NCBI GenBank assembly: GCA_934278925.1
Contig: CAKQWJ010000004.1
Span: 51,562 to 115,561 of the forward strand
Length of the DNA: 64,000 nt
Origin: an uncultured Clostridia bacterium
GTDB lineage: Bacteria > Bacillota > Clostridia > Peptostreptococcales > Anaerovoracaceae
Reading direction: 5' to 3'
In this document: positions 43,136-51,887 of the stretch, one piece after another
Layout: every line of letters begins with the position of its first letter
Numbering within the stretch: position 1 is the stretch's first letter
Program-made: the position numbers and the translations under genes
Notes under the pieces: model-generated
Seen by the model: the letters and a program-made list of their open reading frames with translations, nothing else
What the model was told of the DNA's origin: nothing
Databases searched by the model: none

Positions 43136-44389
43136 TTAAAAATTTAGACTGTTCTCGTTCAGCAGGAAGTCGTAGACATTCATGATCAACACACCCGACT
43201 CATTGTAATAAGGTGCAGGTGTATCTTTGGTAATGATCATTCGCTTGAAGAAATCTCCCGTCAACATCAAAGATCTCTGTTCCTGCTCCATTTTGGCCTG
43301 ATCGGGAATCGCATAAGCAGACTGGATATAATAGCGCTTGGAACCCTGGTTGCAGACAAAATCAATTTCCAGCTGTTTGCGGATGTTGGCGCCTTTCTCA
43401 TTGGTTTCATACTGCATGATAACACCCACATCCACATTGAAGCCCCTCATTTTCAGCTCGTTAAAAATAATATTCTCCATGCTGTGAGTTTCTTCAATCT
43501 GACGGAAATTCAACCGGGCATTGCGAAGTCCCATATCCGTAAAATAATACTTTACCGGTGTGTCAATGTATTTCTTTCCCTTCACATCATATCGAATTGC
43601 GCTGTCAATCAGGAAGGAATCACAAAGATAATCAATGTACCGCTTGATCGTGGAATTGCTGATTTTCTTTTTCTTAACCGTTTGAAATGTCGCGGACAGT
43701 TTCTGTGGATTAGTCAGAGAACCGATCGCGGAGGACAGAATATTTAAAAGCTCTTCTAATTCTGCTTTGTTGCGAATATTATGCCTGCCAACGATATCCG
43801 AAATATAGGTTTCCTCAAAGAGAGATTTCAAAAACGCAATTTTCTGATCCGGCGTGGTAAACTCAAGTACCAGTGGAATACCGCCATAGAGCATATACTC
43901 ATTCCATCCGTCCTGCTTTGTACCCGGATAGACGGACATGAATTCAGCAAAGCTTAAGGGATACATATGCACCTCATCGCCGCGGCCTCGGAACTCAGTA
44001 ATGACATCTTTTGAAAGAAAACGAGCATTACTTCCGGTTACATATACGTCTACATTTTTCATACGAATCAGACTGTTGAGAATAGATTCAAACTCTCCCA
44101 GCAGCTGTACCTCATCAAGCAATACATAATACATAGCATCATCTTTAATCTGCTCTTTCAGATAGGGGTACAGCACATCCGGATCGCGATATTTCTTGTT
44201 TTCGAAAGCATCAAAAGCAATCTCAATGATGTGATCTTCATCTATTCCATCTGACAACAGATGCTCCTTAAATAACGTAAAGAGAAGATAAGACTTGCCG
44301 CACCTGCGCATACCGGTTATGACTTTTATAAGACCGTTATGCTTCTTGCTGATGAGCGTATTCAGATAACGATTTCTTTTAATTTCCAT
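43136..44389 (-). CDS. AAA-type ATPase with DUF4143 domain
   Basis: A 417-residue protein. The P-loop is ITGMRRCGKSYLLFTLF, Walker B YYVLLDEVQLLGEFE and the sensor VYVTGSNARFLSKDV, the AAA_14 pattern. The C-terminal DUF4143 part ends with EIDFVCNQGSKRYYIQSAYA, a restriction-nuclease-like E-x-D core common in this family. The role of these widespread proteins is unclear; they are often found in mobile or defence regions. The start is ATG 44389 with AGGAGG seven nt upstream; the frame extends to 44398 without a site. Long palindromes lie directly upstream. Confidence 0.88.
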   Translation of the reverse strand: MEIKRNRYLNTLISKKHNGLIKVITGMRRCGKSYLLFTLFKEHLLSDGIDEDHIIEIAFDAFENKKYRDPDVLYPYLKEQIKDDAMYYVLLDEVQLLGEFESILNSLIRMKNVDVYVTGSNARFLSKDVITEFRGRGDEVHMYPLSFAEFMSVYPGTKQDGWNEYMLYGGIPLVLEFTTPDQKIAFLKSLFEETYISDIVGRHNIRNKAELEELLNILSSAIGSLTNPQKLSATFQTVKKKKISNSTIKRYIDYLCDSFLIDSAIRYDVKGKKYIDTPVKYYFTDMGLRNARLNFRQIEETHSMENIIFNELKMRGFNVDVGVIMQYETNEKGANIRKQLEIDFVCNQGSKRYYIQSAYAIPDQAKMEQEQRSLMLTGDFFKRMIITKDTPAPYYNESGVLIMNVYDFLLNENSLNF

Positions 44390-44402
44390 GTATAGCACCT
44401 CC

Positions 44403-44519
44403 TATTGAAGATTTTTGCGGTTTCTCGCAAAAATCTTCAATAGCATTATATCCCGTTCGGAACCGGTTTACAACTACCGTATTTAAGATTTTTGCGGTTC
44501 ACCGCAAAAATCTTAAATA
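44403..44519 (-). promoter_or_regulatory. promoter of the DUF4143 gene bracketed by two long palindromes
   Basis: On the minus strand TTGTAA (44468-44473), 17-bp spacer, TATAAT (44445-44450). Downstream, a 17-bp-stem hairpin (44403-44442) abuts the AGGAGG site. Upstream, a 19-bp-stem palindrome (44480-44519) has the same AAGATTTTTGCGG core. They could be repressor sites or, for the downstream one, a leader hairpin that affects translation. Confidence 0.7.
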
Positions 44520-44567
44520 GCCGTGCTTAAGCCATACTTATCGAGACAAGTGCCAACGGTTCAAAAT

Positions 44568-46301
44568 TTACTTTCTAAAGTCATCGTACACGCCGGAGAT
44601 GTCCTGACGAAGCGTTTCAACCCGGTCGATGCTTTCGTGCAACTCCGCGATGAGCGCTTTTTCTTTTTCGGCGATACGCTTCTGCTTTTCCAAGTCGATG
44701 GCATCGTATTGCAATTCACAGAGCTGCTTCGGGGTAATGGCAAAAATCATACTGCCGGTCTGTGCAACGCTGAGGCACAAGTTGCCGTCATCACTGTCGA
44801 AGAATGCTTTTAGGTAATATGGCTCTAAAGTGTCGTTGCATCTTACGACAATGAGATTCCCCGTCGCGATAATATTTCGATCCTGGATATTTTCCGCAAC
44901 GGCCGTGCTGATTTTGGTTCCCCGGGCAGAGATAATGACATCGCCCTCTTGCAGCATGTATTTCTTGTACTTTTCGATTTTGTCAATATGCACTTCCACA
45001 AGCGCTTCATCCATGTAGCCGTTGCTGATGTTGGACAGATTCAGGAGATACGCGTTCGGCGCCTTGCCGCCGAGATTCGACATTTCTTTCTGCTTATCGG
45101 ACGTAAGCTGAGCCCCTCTGAAAATGTCTTGGGTTCCTTCGGAAAGCTTCCGGGCGTTGGTAAAAGAAACTTTCTCATCCAGAACGTACCGCATCGGGTC
45201 GAAGGAGTAGGTGTTATCCGCAATCGTCTCCGGAGTAACTTCCATATAGTCGTCGGAAGGACGGTTTTCGTCCTCAAGATTTGCACCGCCGTTAAAATAC
45301 AGGTCCAAAATCTTGTCCCTTTCGGTATCCGTAAGCACATTCCGGAATTTTATTTTTTCATAATAAGAAGCGGCGTTCACCATCTTGACGCGATTGTTGT
45401 TCTCGTTCAGCACCAGCATGGCGATCTGCATGCCGGTATTCAGGAACAGGCCTTCCGGCAGCAATACGACGCCTTCCAGCATTCCTGATTCCAGCAGCTC
45501 TTTCCGGAATTCCTGTTCGGATTCCAGATACAACAGGCTTGCGCGGATGAAAGCAATTCCTTTTCCGCCTTTCTTCAGCATCTTTCGCATTGCCCGGATG
45601 TACGCCCATTCGGAAGAGTGAACGGAAACGCGCTTTGCTGTTTTTTCATCAAACAATCCGCAGGACAGAAGCTGCTTGGATTCGAGCCGCTGCTTTATCG
45701 GCATGTGGCAGAAAACGGCATCGTACTGAGGAAGTTCCGGATTGCGGAAATCCATATCGAATACGTCTTCACAGAGAATGCGGTTCATATCCCGATTCAG
45801 AAGGAGCATTTTCATCCGGGCCACGATGGCGTCCTCTTGTTTGATCTCTATGCCGTGGAGTTCGCCGGCTTTTTCGTGGAATGCGGTTTCGGTCAGAAAT
45901 ACACCTTGGCCGCAGCCGATATCCATTACGGTCTTGGGTTTGGAAGGACCGAAAAATGCGGTGGCAAGTTTCTCGATATCTCCGCTTGTGTACGACCCGT
46001 GGATTTTATTATCCCGATTCCGGTAAGCGCTTACAAAATCAGGTACATCGATGTCATCGATGGTGTCCAGTGTTTCTCGAATTCTCTGAGTGTCTTTTTC
46101 AGCGGCAAACAGATTGCGGAAGATGAATGTGAGAATGTCCCGATGTTCCGGACGCACAGCGGTATTTAATGTTTCATGCGCTTCTGAAAGCGCATCCTGT
46201 GCCAATGCATCATCGAGAACTTCTCGTTCAAACATTCGATTCAACGTGAGCACACCGAATGTAATTTGGTTCTGAATGACCGGTTCGATATTTTTCAACA
46301 T
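44568..46301 (-). CDS. N6-adenine methylase-like protein with fused target-recognition domain and altered catalytic motif
   Basis: A 577-residue protein resembling type I/IIG methylase subunits. Motif I is TVMDIGCGQGVFL. The position of the catalytic NPPY/F motif reads AVFCHMPIKQR, so the Asn-Pro-Pro core is missing. A C-terminal HsdS-like target-recognition domain (about 400-577) contains LQEGDVIISARGTKISTAV and ends with a coiled helix of about 40 residues. No restriction subunit is adjacent. It may be an inactive, DNA-binding relative that works as a regulator or antiphage component; that is inference. ATG 46301 has AGGAGG six nt upstream. Confidence 0.8.
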   Translation of the reverse strand: MLKNIEPVIQNQITFGVLTLNRMFEREVLDDALAQDALSEAHETLNTAVRPEHRDILTFIFRNLFAAEKDTQRIRETLDTIDDIDVPDFVSAYRNRDNKIHGSYTSGDIEKLATAFFGPSKPKTVMDIGCGQGVFLTETAFHEKAGELHGIEIKQEDAIVARMKMLLLNRDMNRILCEDVFDMDFRNPELPQYDAVFCHMPIKQRLESKQLLSCGLFDEKTAKRVSVHSSEWAYIRAMRKMLKKGGKGIAFIRASLLYLESEQEFRKELLESGMLEGVVLLPEGLFLNTGMQIAMLVLNENNNRVKMVNAASYYEKIKFRNVLTDTERDKILDLYFNGGANLEDENRPSDDYMEVTPETIADNTYSFDPMRYVLDEKVSFTNARKLSEGTQDIFRGAQLTSDKQKEMSNLGGKAPNAYLLNLSNISNGYMDEALVEVHIDKIEKYKKYMLQEGDVIISARGTKISTAVAENIQDRNIIATGNLIVVRCNDTLEPYYLKAFFDSDDGNLCLSVAQTGSMIFAITPKQLCELQYDAIDLEKQKRIAEKEKALIAELHESIDRVETLRQDISGVYDDFRK

Positions 46302-46325
46302 GATAGACCTCCTAAAAATATGCTT

Positions 46326-46400
46326 GGTATTTGATAACCTAAATTTAGCACAGGCGACCGTGGCCGTCAAGAACTTTTTGGTATTTAATAACCTAAGTTT
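46326..46400 (-). promoter_or_regulatory. methylase-like gene promoter with two operator-like repeats
   Basis: Minus-strand TTGACG (46365-46370), 17-bp spacer, TAAATT (46342-46347). GGTATTTGATAACC (from 46326) and GGTATTTAATAACC (from 46380) are near-identical, roughly palindromic direct repeats 54 bp apart that flank the promoter. Confidence 0.6.
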
Positions 46401-46454
46401 TGAGGAGCAATTTTTTCATTCTTGGTAGCCGGCCAATCGAGATAATCCGAACCA

Positions 46455-46594
46455 TGTTGGCGTGACCTGACGGAAGATAAAGGATTTGCGAGAAGGGCGA
46501 CGCCAACACTAGAGCCCGCGAGCCGGGAAAATCCGGATTGTGTTGGCGTGAACCGACGGAAGACAAAGGGTTAGCGGGGAGGTCAACGCCAACA
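46455..46594. repeat. two 54-nt hairpin repeats with TGTTGGCG ends
   Basis: Units 46455-46508 and 46541-46594 both begin TGTTGGCGTGA and end CGCCAACA, with related interiors (ACGGAAGAtAAAGG type). The 86-bp period includes an ATCCGRAYYRTG lead-in. They fill the gap between the divergent methylase-like and DUF3791 genes; no gene is seen. Confidence 0.75.
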
Positions 46595-46754
46595 TGCTTA
46601 TGCTTATCGTTTAGAAAAGACTGTTTACCTTATACAAAAAACATCCCCGAGGAAAAATGAAGAGACCGTTTTTTGCCTTTACGGACATTTCGATTAATAC
46701 TATAATTAAAGCAATCTCACTGTTCGTATGGATATAGAAAAGGCGGGCTTGCGT

Positions 46755-46994
46755 ATGATGAAATATGAGAAAATTAAAAATTCCGATGAGCTGGAGTTCG
46801 CTGTGTTTTGCATTGAAAATGTAGCGGAAAAATTGGGCGTGAATGCAGCGCAGGTCTATCGGGCATTTACCGAAAAGAGTGATATCCTGTACGGTTACAT
46901 CGTGCCGGAATATGAAATGCTGCATACTCAGAGCCGTGAATATATCGTGGACGACATTCTTGATGTGATGAAAGAAAGGGGCGTGGAGGTATGA
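46755..46994 (+). CDS. DUF3791-domain protein
   Basis: A 79-residue protein of the DUF3791 family: SDELEFAVFCIENVAEKLGV, then VYRAFTEKSDILYGYIVPEY and LHTQSREYIVDDILDVM. It precedes and overlaps a DUF3990 gene by 4 nt, an arrangement that suggests an antitoxin or partner function. An in-frame ATG at 46728 lacks a ribosome-binding site; 46755 has AAGGCGGG at a loose distance, so the start is uncertain. Confidence 0.8.
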   Translation: MMKYEKIKNSDELEFAVFCIENVAEKLGVNAAQVYRAFTEKSDILYGYIVPEYEMLHTQSREYIVDDILDVMKERGVEV

Positions 46995-47461
46995 TTCTCT
47001 ACCATGGTTCATTTTTAGAGATTGCAAATCCGGATTTGATTCATTCTCGCCCTGATGTGGACTTTGGACGAGGTTTCTACGTCACGCCGTTGTATGAACA
47101 GGCGGCGAAGTGGTGCGGTAAATTCAAACGTCGAGGGAAGGATGCTATCATCTCCCGGTATAAATATGACGAAAGCCGGGAAGTCGAATTAAAAACATTG
47201 AAATTTGATTCCTATTCCGACGAATGGCTGGATTTCATTTTGAACTGTCGCAGAGGAAAAGATTCGACTGATTACGATCTTGTTGTGGGCGGTGTTGCCA
47301 ATGATAAGGTGTTCAATACGGTGGAATTGTTCTTTGATGGATTGATTGACAAGGCGGAAGCTCTTAATCGCCTGCGTTATGAAAAACCGAACCGACAAAT
47401 ATGTTTCCGCACAGAGAAAGCATTGTCTTTGTTACATTTTGAAGGGAGTGAAACACTATGA
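46991..47461 (+). CDS. DUF3990-domain protein, putative ADP-ribosyltransferase-like toxin
   Basis: A 156-residue protein. It opens MILYHGSFLEIANPDL and DFGRGFYVTPLYEQAAKW, a pattern (HGS, F-G-x-GFY-T) like the NAD-binding start of ART/RES-type enzymes. A later DLVVGGVANDKVFNTVELFF is typical of DUF3990. It is translationally coupled on both sides to DUF3791-like genes through ATGA overlaps, suggesting one toxin with two small partners. The enzymatic assignment is an inference from motif similarity. Confidence 0.78.
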   Translation: MILYHGSFLEIANPDLIHSRPDVDFGRGFYVTPLYEQAAKWCGKFKRRGKDAIISRYKYDESREVELKTLKFDSYSDEWLDFILNCRRGKDSTDYDLVVGGVANDKVFNTVELFFDGLIDKAEALNRLRYEKPNRQICFRTEKALSLLHFEGSETL

Positions 47462-47670
47462 TGGCAAACCCAATTTTGCTCCAGAAAAAATATGCCCGCG
47501 TCATTGAGTGCTTTGCCAAACAGCAGGGTATTTCATTGGACGAAGCATTGGATCTATTTTATCGTTCCGAAGTTTACCAGTTAATGCGCGAGGGCGTTTC
47601 CGATATGCATTGCATGAGCGATCTGTACCTTGCAGAGGAATTAAGATTGGAATATGAAGAGCGAGAGTAA
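47458..47670 (+). CDS. second DUF3791-like protein
   Basis: A 70-residue protein: MANPILLQKKYARVIECFAK, GISLDEALDLFYRSEVYQLM and MHCMSDLYLAEELRLEYEER. It has the length and helix pattern of DUF3791 antitoxin-like proteins and begins inside the last codons of the DUF3990 gene. The start may be 47458 or the adjacent ATG at 47461. The 177 bp that follow contain no gene. Confidence 0.72.
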   Translation: MMANPILLQKKYARVIECFAKQQGISLDEALDLFYRSEVYQLMREGVSDMHCMSDLYLAEELRLEYEERE

Positions 47671-47847
47671 GTTGTAATGCAATTAGATGCATGCAAGGCT
47701 TAGTTTCTTCTTATATTGGGAAAAACTATTCTCTTTATCGAAGTGTAGACCGTTTCGCGGTATCAATTGAAGCAAGCTTGCGGTAGAATGTACACGGTGA
47801 ATTAGAAATTGCGCTGTCATGAAATGAAACGAAGGTTGGTGAATTGA

Positions 47848-48669
47848 ATGTTTGGATTTTTCGAAAAGAAAAAAGAATTCTGTTGCGCTATTTGTGGAAG
47901 CAAAAATCCTCAAGAAGGATTTAGAGATTCAAAAGGCGATATTTGCAAAAAGTGTGCAGATGCATTGGAAACGCGTGAACTTACTTGCGAGGATGCGTTC
48001 TTGTTTACAGAAGATCAACGAAAGAATTTGTGTAATCCGGCGCTTGATGCGGTCGAACTGGCGGAAACCTTTAAGATTGAAAAAGCACCGCTTGTATTGC
48101 AAGAAGGAGAGTATTGCTATTATTATGGCGATGCTTGCGGCGGTCGTATCCAGACTGTGACAACAGGATATACCGGAAGAAATAAAGGCGTGTCTGTGCA
48201 GATTATGAAAGGTGTTACCTATCATACAGGTGGATCTGCAGGGCAAGCCGTTCGAGAACAACTCATCGAAAGCTCTCCTACCGGAAGATTTGTTTTAACA
48301 AACAAAAGATTTGTCTTGCTTACCGCATTGTATGGTTTTGATATTCCAGGCGATAAGGTTCAGACAATCGATGTGCGTCCGGATGGATTAGGCATATACG
48401 TAAAGAATAAAATGCACATTGTTTTAACTTCGGATGTAAGAAAAATCGCAATAATAATAACGATTCTGACAAATGCAACTAAGCAGCAACAAGAAGAACG
48501 GAAACAGAAATCTCTTGAGACAACGAAAAAACGTCAGACGAGAAAAAAGCAAGCACCTGTTTCGGGCGCAGACGAGATAATGAAATATAAGAAATTGATG
48601 GATGAGGGAATAATTACGGAATCTCAATTCGAACGAAAGAAAAATGAAATACTCGGTTTCACGGAGTAG
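47848..48669 (+). CDS. DUF4428 zinc-ribbon and SHOCT-domain protein
   Basis: A 273-residue protein. An N-terminal zinc ribbon CCAICGSKNPQEGFRDSKGD-ICKKC matches DUF4428. A middle beta-rich part (about 85-200) contains GRFVLTNKRFVLLTALYGFD, like a PH/GRAM-type bacterial module. A basic, Gln-rich coiled segment leads to a C-terminal SHOCT domain: EIMKYKKLMDEGIITESQFERKK. Such proteins are often found in phage or defence neighbourhoods. It opens a run of close same-strand genes to 57684. A DUF4428 ribbon occurs again at the start of the last gene of that run. Confidence 0.8.
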   Translation: MFGFFEKKKEFCCAICGSKNPQEGFRDSKGDICKKCADALETRELTCEDAFLFTEDQRKNLCNPALDAVELAETFKIEKAPLVLQEGEYCYYYGDACGGRIQTVTTGYTGRNKGVSVQIMKGVTYHTGGSAGQAVREQLIESSPTGRFVLTNKRFVLLTALYGFDIPGDKVQTIDVRPDGLGIYVKNKMHIVLTSDVRKIAIIITILTNATKQQQEERKQKSLETTKKRQTRKKQAPVSGADEIMKYKKLMDEGIITESQFERKKNEILGFTE

Positions 48670-48699
48670 ATAATAATCCAAAAATGGCGAGGCTTATAG

Positions 48700-49821
48700 A
48701 TGAAACTATTTGACTTATTATTTCAAAGAAAGAGTTCTGAAGAGAAACAATTGGAATTGAGGTTAGACGGAAGTCATTTAATTGATCGAAGCAAGGTTGA
48801 TTCGGATGCAATCGACAGGATGCAAAGAGTTCCTGCATCGGAAGTGTATTGTAACTACATTTACAATAAATACTATAGTGATTATCCGGAAAAACCTTTC
48901 ATATCAAAAGACAGAGAAATATATTCTAACTGGTTGATACAAACGGAGCAGTTTCCGGAACCTAGACTCTTGCCAATTGAAATGATGACTCGATATGATG
49001 ATGGTTTATTGCCGGGACATGTGTATATGCTGTTTTGGATAGACTCCATCCAAGGAAAGGGAAGAAAAATTCCGGTATATTTTGAATATGCATATGGGAT
49101 TGAGTTTATTAAGGAAAGAGAATTTTTACTTCAAGAAGGTTATCTTGAAGACGAAAATCACCTTTCTGAAAAAGGGAGAAATGCAATAGAGCGGCATAAA
49201 GACGTTATCGACGAACGGCATCCGGCTCCGGTGGTTATCAACCATGAAGTAGGAAGTGATGTTTCCGAGGTTCTTTCAGGACGCGTCCTGCCGGATAAAA
49301 TGGAGGATGGAGTATTCAAAATTCCAGAAGAAGAACATGTATGGTTGGATGCTGAAATAGCAATGTTAAACCAATTCACTAAAGAGGCGTTGAAGTTGGC
49401 AAAGGTGAATACAAAGCTGGAAATACGACATTTGTTGTTTGATCCTGAATTTGAGGATACAATATTGCACTTACCGCAGTACACCTATTATGAGGTTAAG
49501 AATACTACTCCAACCGGCAGGCTCAAAAAAGTACCGCTTACAATCCATTACGCTGCAGAGGATCATGAAAAAATGATGCATAGCTATGAAGTGTTCAAAA
49601 ATGGAAGAGACTATCGTGGTGAAATTCAAATTAATCGTGAAGGCAGAATTGATTCTGCAGATTTAATCTTTTGGGTGAGAAAAAACGGAGAAGGAACAGG
49701 CTATCGAATAAAAATCGGTAGAGTGGATTCCATGTTAGTGGTAAAAAAGGTCGATATTAGCTATTATCAAAGCAAAAATTGGATCTGCCAGTATAAACTG
49801 GATTTGACAGATAAGAAATAA
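48700..49821 (+). CDS. protein of unknown function
   Basis: A 373-residue soluble protein, AT-rich in codon use, with no signal peptide or clear motif. Residues around 110-160 (MLFWIDSIQGKGRKIPVYFE, FIKEREFLLQEGYLEDENHL) look like a short domain seen at the end of SHOCT-type proteins, with helix-turn features. The rest is charged. It lies 30 nt after the SHOCT gene. I do not recognise it. Confidence 0.7.
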   Translation: MKLFDLLFQRKSSEEKQLELRLDGSHLIDRSKVDSDAIDRMQRVPASEVYCNYIYNKYYSDYPEKPFISKDREIYSNWLIQTEQFPEPRLLPIEMMTRYDDGLLPGHVYMLFWIDSIQGKGRKIPVYFEYAYGIEFIKEREFLLQEGYLEDENHLSEKGRNAIERHKDVIDERHPAPVVINHEVGSDVSEVLSGRVLPDKMEDGVFKIPEEEHVWLDAEIAMLNQFTKEALKLAKVNTKLEIRHLLFDPEFEDTILHLPQYTYYEVKNTTPTGRLKKVPLTIHYAAEDHEKMMHSYEVFKNGRDYRGEIQINREGRIDSADLIFWVRKNGEGTGYRIKIGRVDSMLVVKKVDISYYQSKNWICQYKLDLTDKK

Positions 49822-49853
49822 AAAGAGATGAAGTTTGAGAAGATGGGGGAAAC

Positions 49854-50402
49854 ATGGAAAAAAAGAAATCGTCCTGCCTAGGAAGAGTGTTGGTATTGTT
49901 TTTAATTATAGGCGGAATAGGAGCATGTTTTGATGACTCAGATGTATCCCAAAAAGAAGAGCAAATGAAAGATGAAATAATTCAAGGAACAGATATTACA
50001 GTTCTATTGGATGAAATCGAAGAAATGTATGGGATTGCTTCTGTAGAAGGGCAGAAATCACCAAAGTGTGACTGCTATTTCTATGAGAACAACAATGAGA
50101 ATTATGAATACGAAATCACTACCACAAGCGATGGTGAAGTGATGGAGGCAACAATGTATGCAAAGAAAAAAGCTGATTTATTATCTTTCCCGAAGATGAT
50201 GGACGGAAAGTACTATTCATCGTCTAAAATGTATGACTGGTGTAAAGAACACCGTGATAAATTTAAAAAAGATGATGAATATCAGAAAACATTTGGTGAT
50301 GCAATTTGTTCGTTGCGTGGTCCAGATGAAATAAGTGGAGATAAATTCCCCTCAATTAGAATTGAGAGCACAGGATATAGTGAATGGCTGAACGGTTTTT
50401 AA
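49854..50402 (+). CDS. small exported or membrane-anchored protein of unknown function
   Basis: A 182-residue protein with an N-terminal basic stretch and one hydrophobic segment VLVLFLIIGGIGAC (about 11-25). GGIGAC could be a lipobox, or the helix could be a simple anchor. The rest is acidic and Tyr/Asn/Lys-rich (YFYENNNENYEYEI). It is 32 nt after the previous gene and 38 nt before the AlbA_2 gene. Function unknown. Confidence 0.68.
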   Translation: MEKKKSSCLGRVLVLFLIIGGIGACFDDSDVSQKEEQMKDEIIQGTDITVLLDEIEEMYGIASVEGQKSPKCDCYFYENNNENYEYEITTTSDGEVMEATMYAKKKADLLSFPKMMDGKYYSSSKMYDWCKEHRDKFKKDDEYQKTFGDAICSLRGPDEISGDKFPSIRIESTGYSEWLNGF

Positions 50403-50440
50403 TTTGAGGAAAAACACTTAATCATATAGGGGGTGATGCT

Positions 50441-51880
50441 ATGACTATAGAGGAAATCCTTGCAGGAGAATCGAAGAATGTGGAGTTCAAGGAGAACCTG
50501 CCGGAAAAAAGTATCAAATATATGAAATCTGTGGTTGCCTTTGCAAATGGTAACGGAGGGAAAATTATTTTCGGAATTGCGGATAAAAACAGAGAGGTTA
50601 TTGGCTTTGACAAGGAAGAGGTGTTCAAGAAGATGGATGCCATTGCTAATGCCGTATCAGACAGCTGCGAACCGGCAATTATTCCGGATATTACGTTCCA
50701 GACGGTTGATGGTAAAACGGTTATTGTGGCAGAAATTTCCGAGGGGAGACAGCGTCCGTATTATATTAAAGCTCTTGGCAGGGAGGGTGGTGTATATGTT
50801 CGCGTTGCCGGAACTACCCGTCTTGCCGATGAATATATGGTAAAAGAATTATTGTTCGAGGGCAGCAATCGTCACTACGATCAGGCTTTATGCACTGGGT
50901 TGAGTGTGACAGATGAAGATATTGAGACCCTTTGCAAAGCGATGAAGGAGCAGGCTGTCAAAAATGCTCGCACAGAGGAGCAGAAAGCGTCGATTAAAGA
51001 GGTAGGCAGACAACAGCTGCGTTCTTGGGGTGTTTTAATTGAGCGTGATGGAAAAGATTATCCGTCGAATGCTTTTGCTATTTTGACTGGCAAAGGGGGG
51101 CTTCATGCTGCAACGCAATGTGGGGTATTCAAAGGGACAACGAAAGCAGTATTTGTTGACCGTAGAGAATATACCGGACCGATTTGGGAGCAGATAGACG
51201 AATCATTTCAGTTTGTTCTTAGGAATATTCATTTGGGCGCTACCATTGTGGGAATTTACCGCCAGGATGTTTATGAAATTCCACCGGATGCCATTCGTGA
51301 GCTGATTATTAATGCGATGGTACATCGCAGTTATCTGGATCATGGGATGATACAAGTTGCGGTATATGACGACCGCTTAGAAATTACTTCTCCCGGAAAA
51401 CTGCCGATGGGCCAAACGATAGAGCGTATGAAAGAAGGGTATTCGAAAATACGAAATGAAGCTCTTGCGTATGCGTTTGCATATATGAATCTGATTGAGC
51501 ATTGGGGAAGCGGCATTCCGAGAATTATAGAGAAAGTAAAAGCTGCCGGACTGCGGGAACCGGAGTTTATTGGCGGCGAAGTTGATTTGCGTATCAATAT
51601 TTATCGAGGTCAGGTTGATGCAAATAACGCCACGATTAACGCCAATGGCACTGAAAATGGCGTTAATGGCGTTAAAGTGCCACTTAATAGGGAACAGGAA
51701 CAAATAGAAAAATTACTGCAGATTATAGAACAAAATCCGTCTGCAACGCAGTCTTATTATGCGGAAGAAATGGGTATATCAAAAAGGACCGTTTCTCGAA
51801 TGTTTGCTTCTTTACAGAAACAAGGAATATTGGTACAGAATGGAACAAAACGAAAAGCAAATTGGACAGTTATAAGGTAG
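50441..51880 (+). CDS. AlbA_2 (Schlafen-like) ATP-binding regulator with C-terminal winged helix
   Basis: A 479-residue protein of the COG2865 group. The N-terminal AlbA_2/Schlafen domain reads ESKNVEFKENLPEKSIKYM and AFANGNGGKIIFGIADKN (ExK-type core). A GHKL-like ATPase half follows with IRELIINAMVHRSYLD and LEITSPGKLPMG. The C-terminal end is a winged helix (YYAEEMGISKRTVSRMFASL) after an Asn-rich linker (about 390-415). Related proteins are transcription factors or putative RNA/DNA-binding defence components. It ends 7 nt before mcrB. Confidence 0.87.
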   Translation: MTIEEILAGESKNVEFKENLPEKSIKYMKSVVAFANGNGGKIIFGIADKNREVIGFDKEEVFKKMDAIANAVSDSCEPAIIPDITFQTVDGKTVIVAEISEGRQRPYYIKALGREGGVYVRVAGTTRLADEYMVKELLFEGSNRHYDQALCTGLSVTDEDIETLCKAMKEQAVKNARTEEQKASIKEVGRQQLRSWGVLIERDGKDYPSNAFAILTGKGGLHAATQCGVFKGTTKAVFVDRREYTGPIWEQIDESFQFVLRNIHLGATIVGIYRQDVYEIPPDAIRELIINAMVHRSYLDHGMIQVAVYDDRLEITSPGKLPMGQTIERMKEGYSKIRNEALAYAFAYMNLIEHWGSGIPRIIEKVKAAGLREPEFIGGEVDLRINIYRGQVDANNATINANGTENGVNGVKVPLNREQEQIEKLLQIIEQNPSATQSYYAEEMGISKRTVSRMFASLQKQGILVQNGTKRKANWTVIR

Positions 51881-51887
51881 GAGGAGA

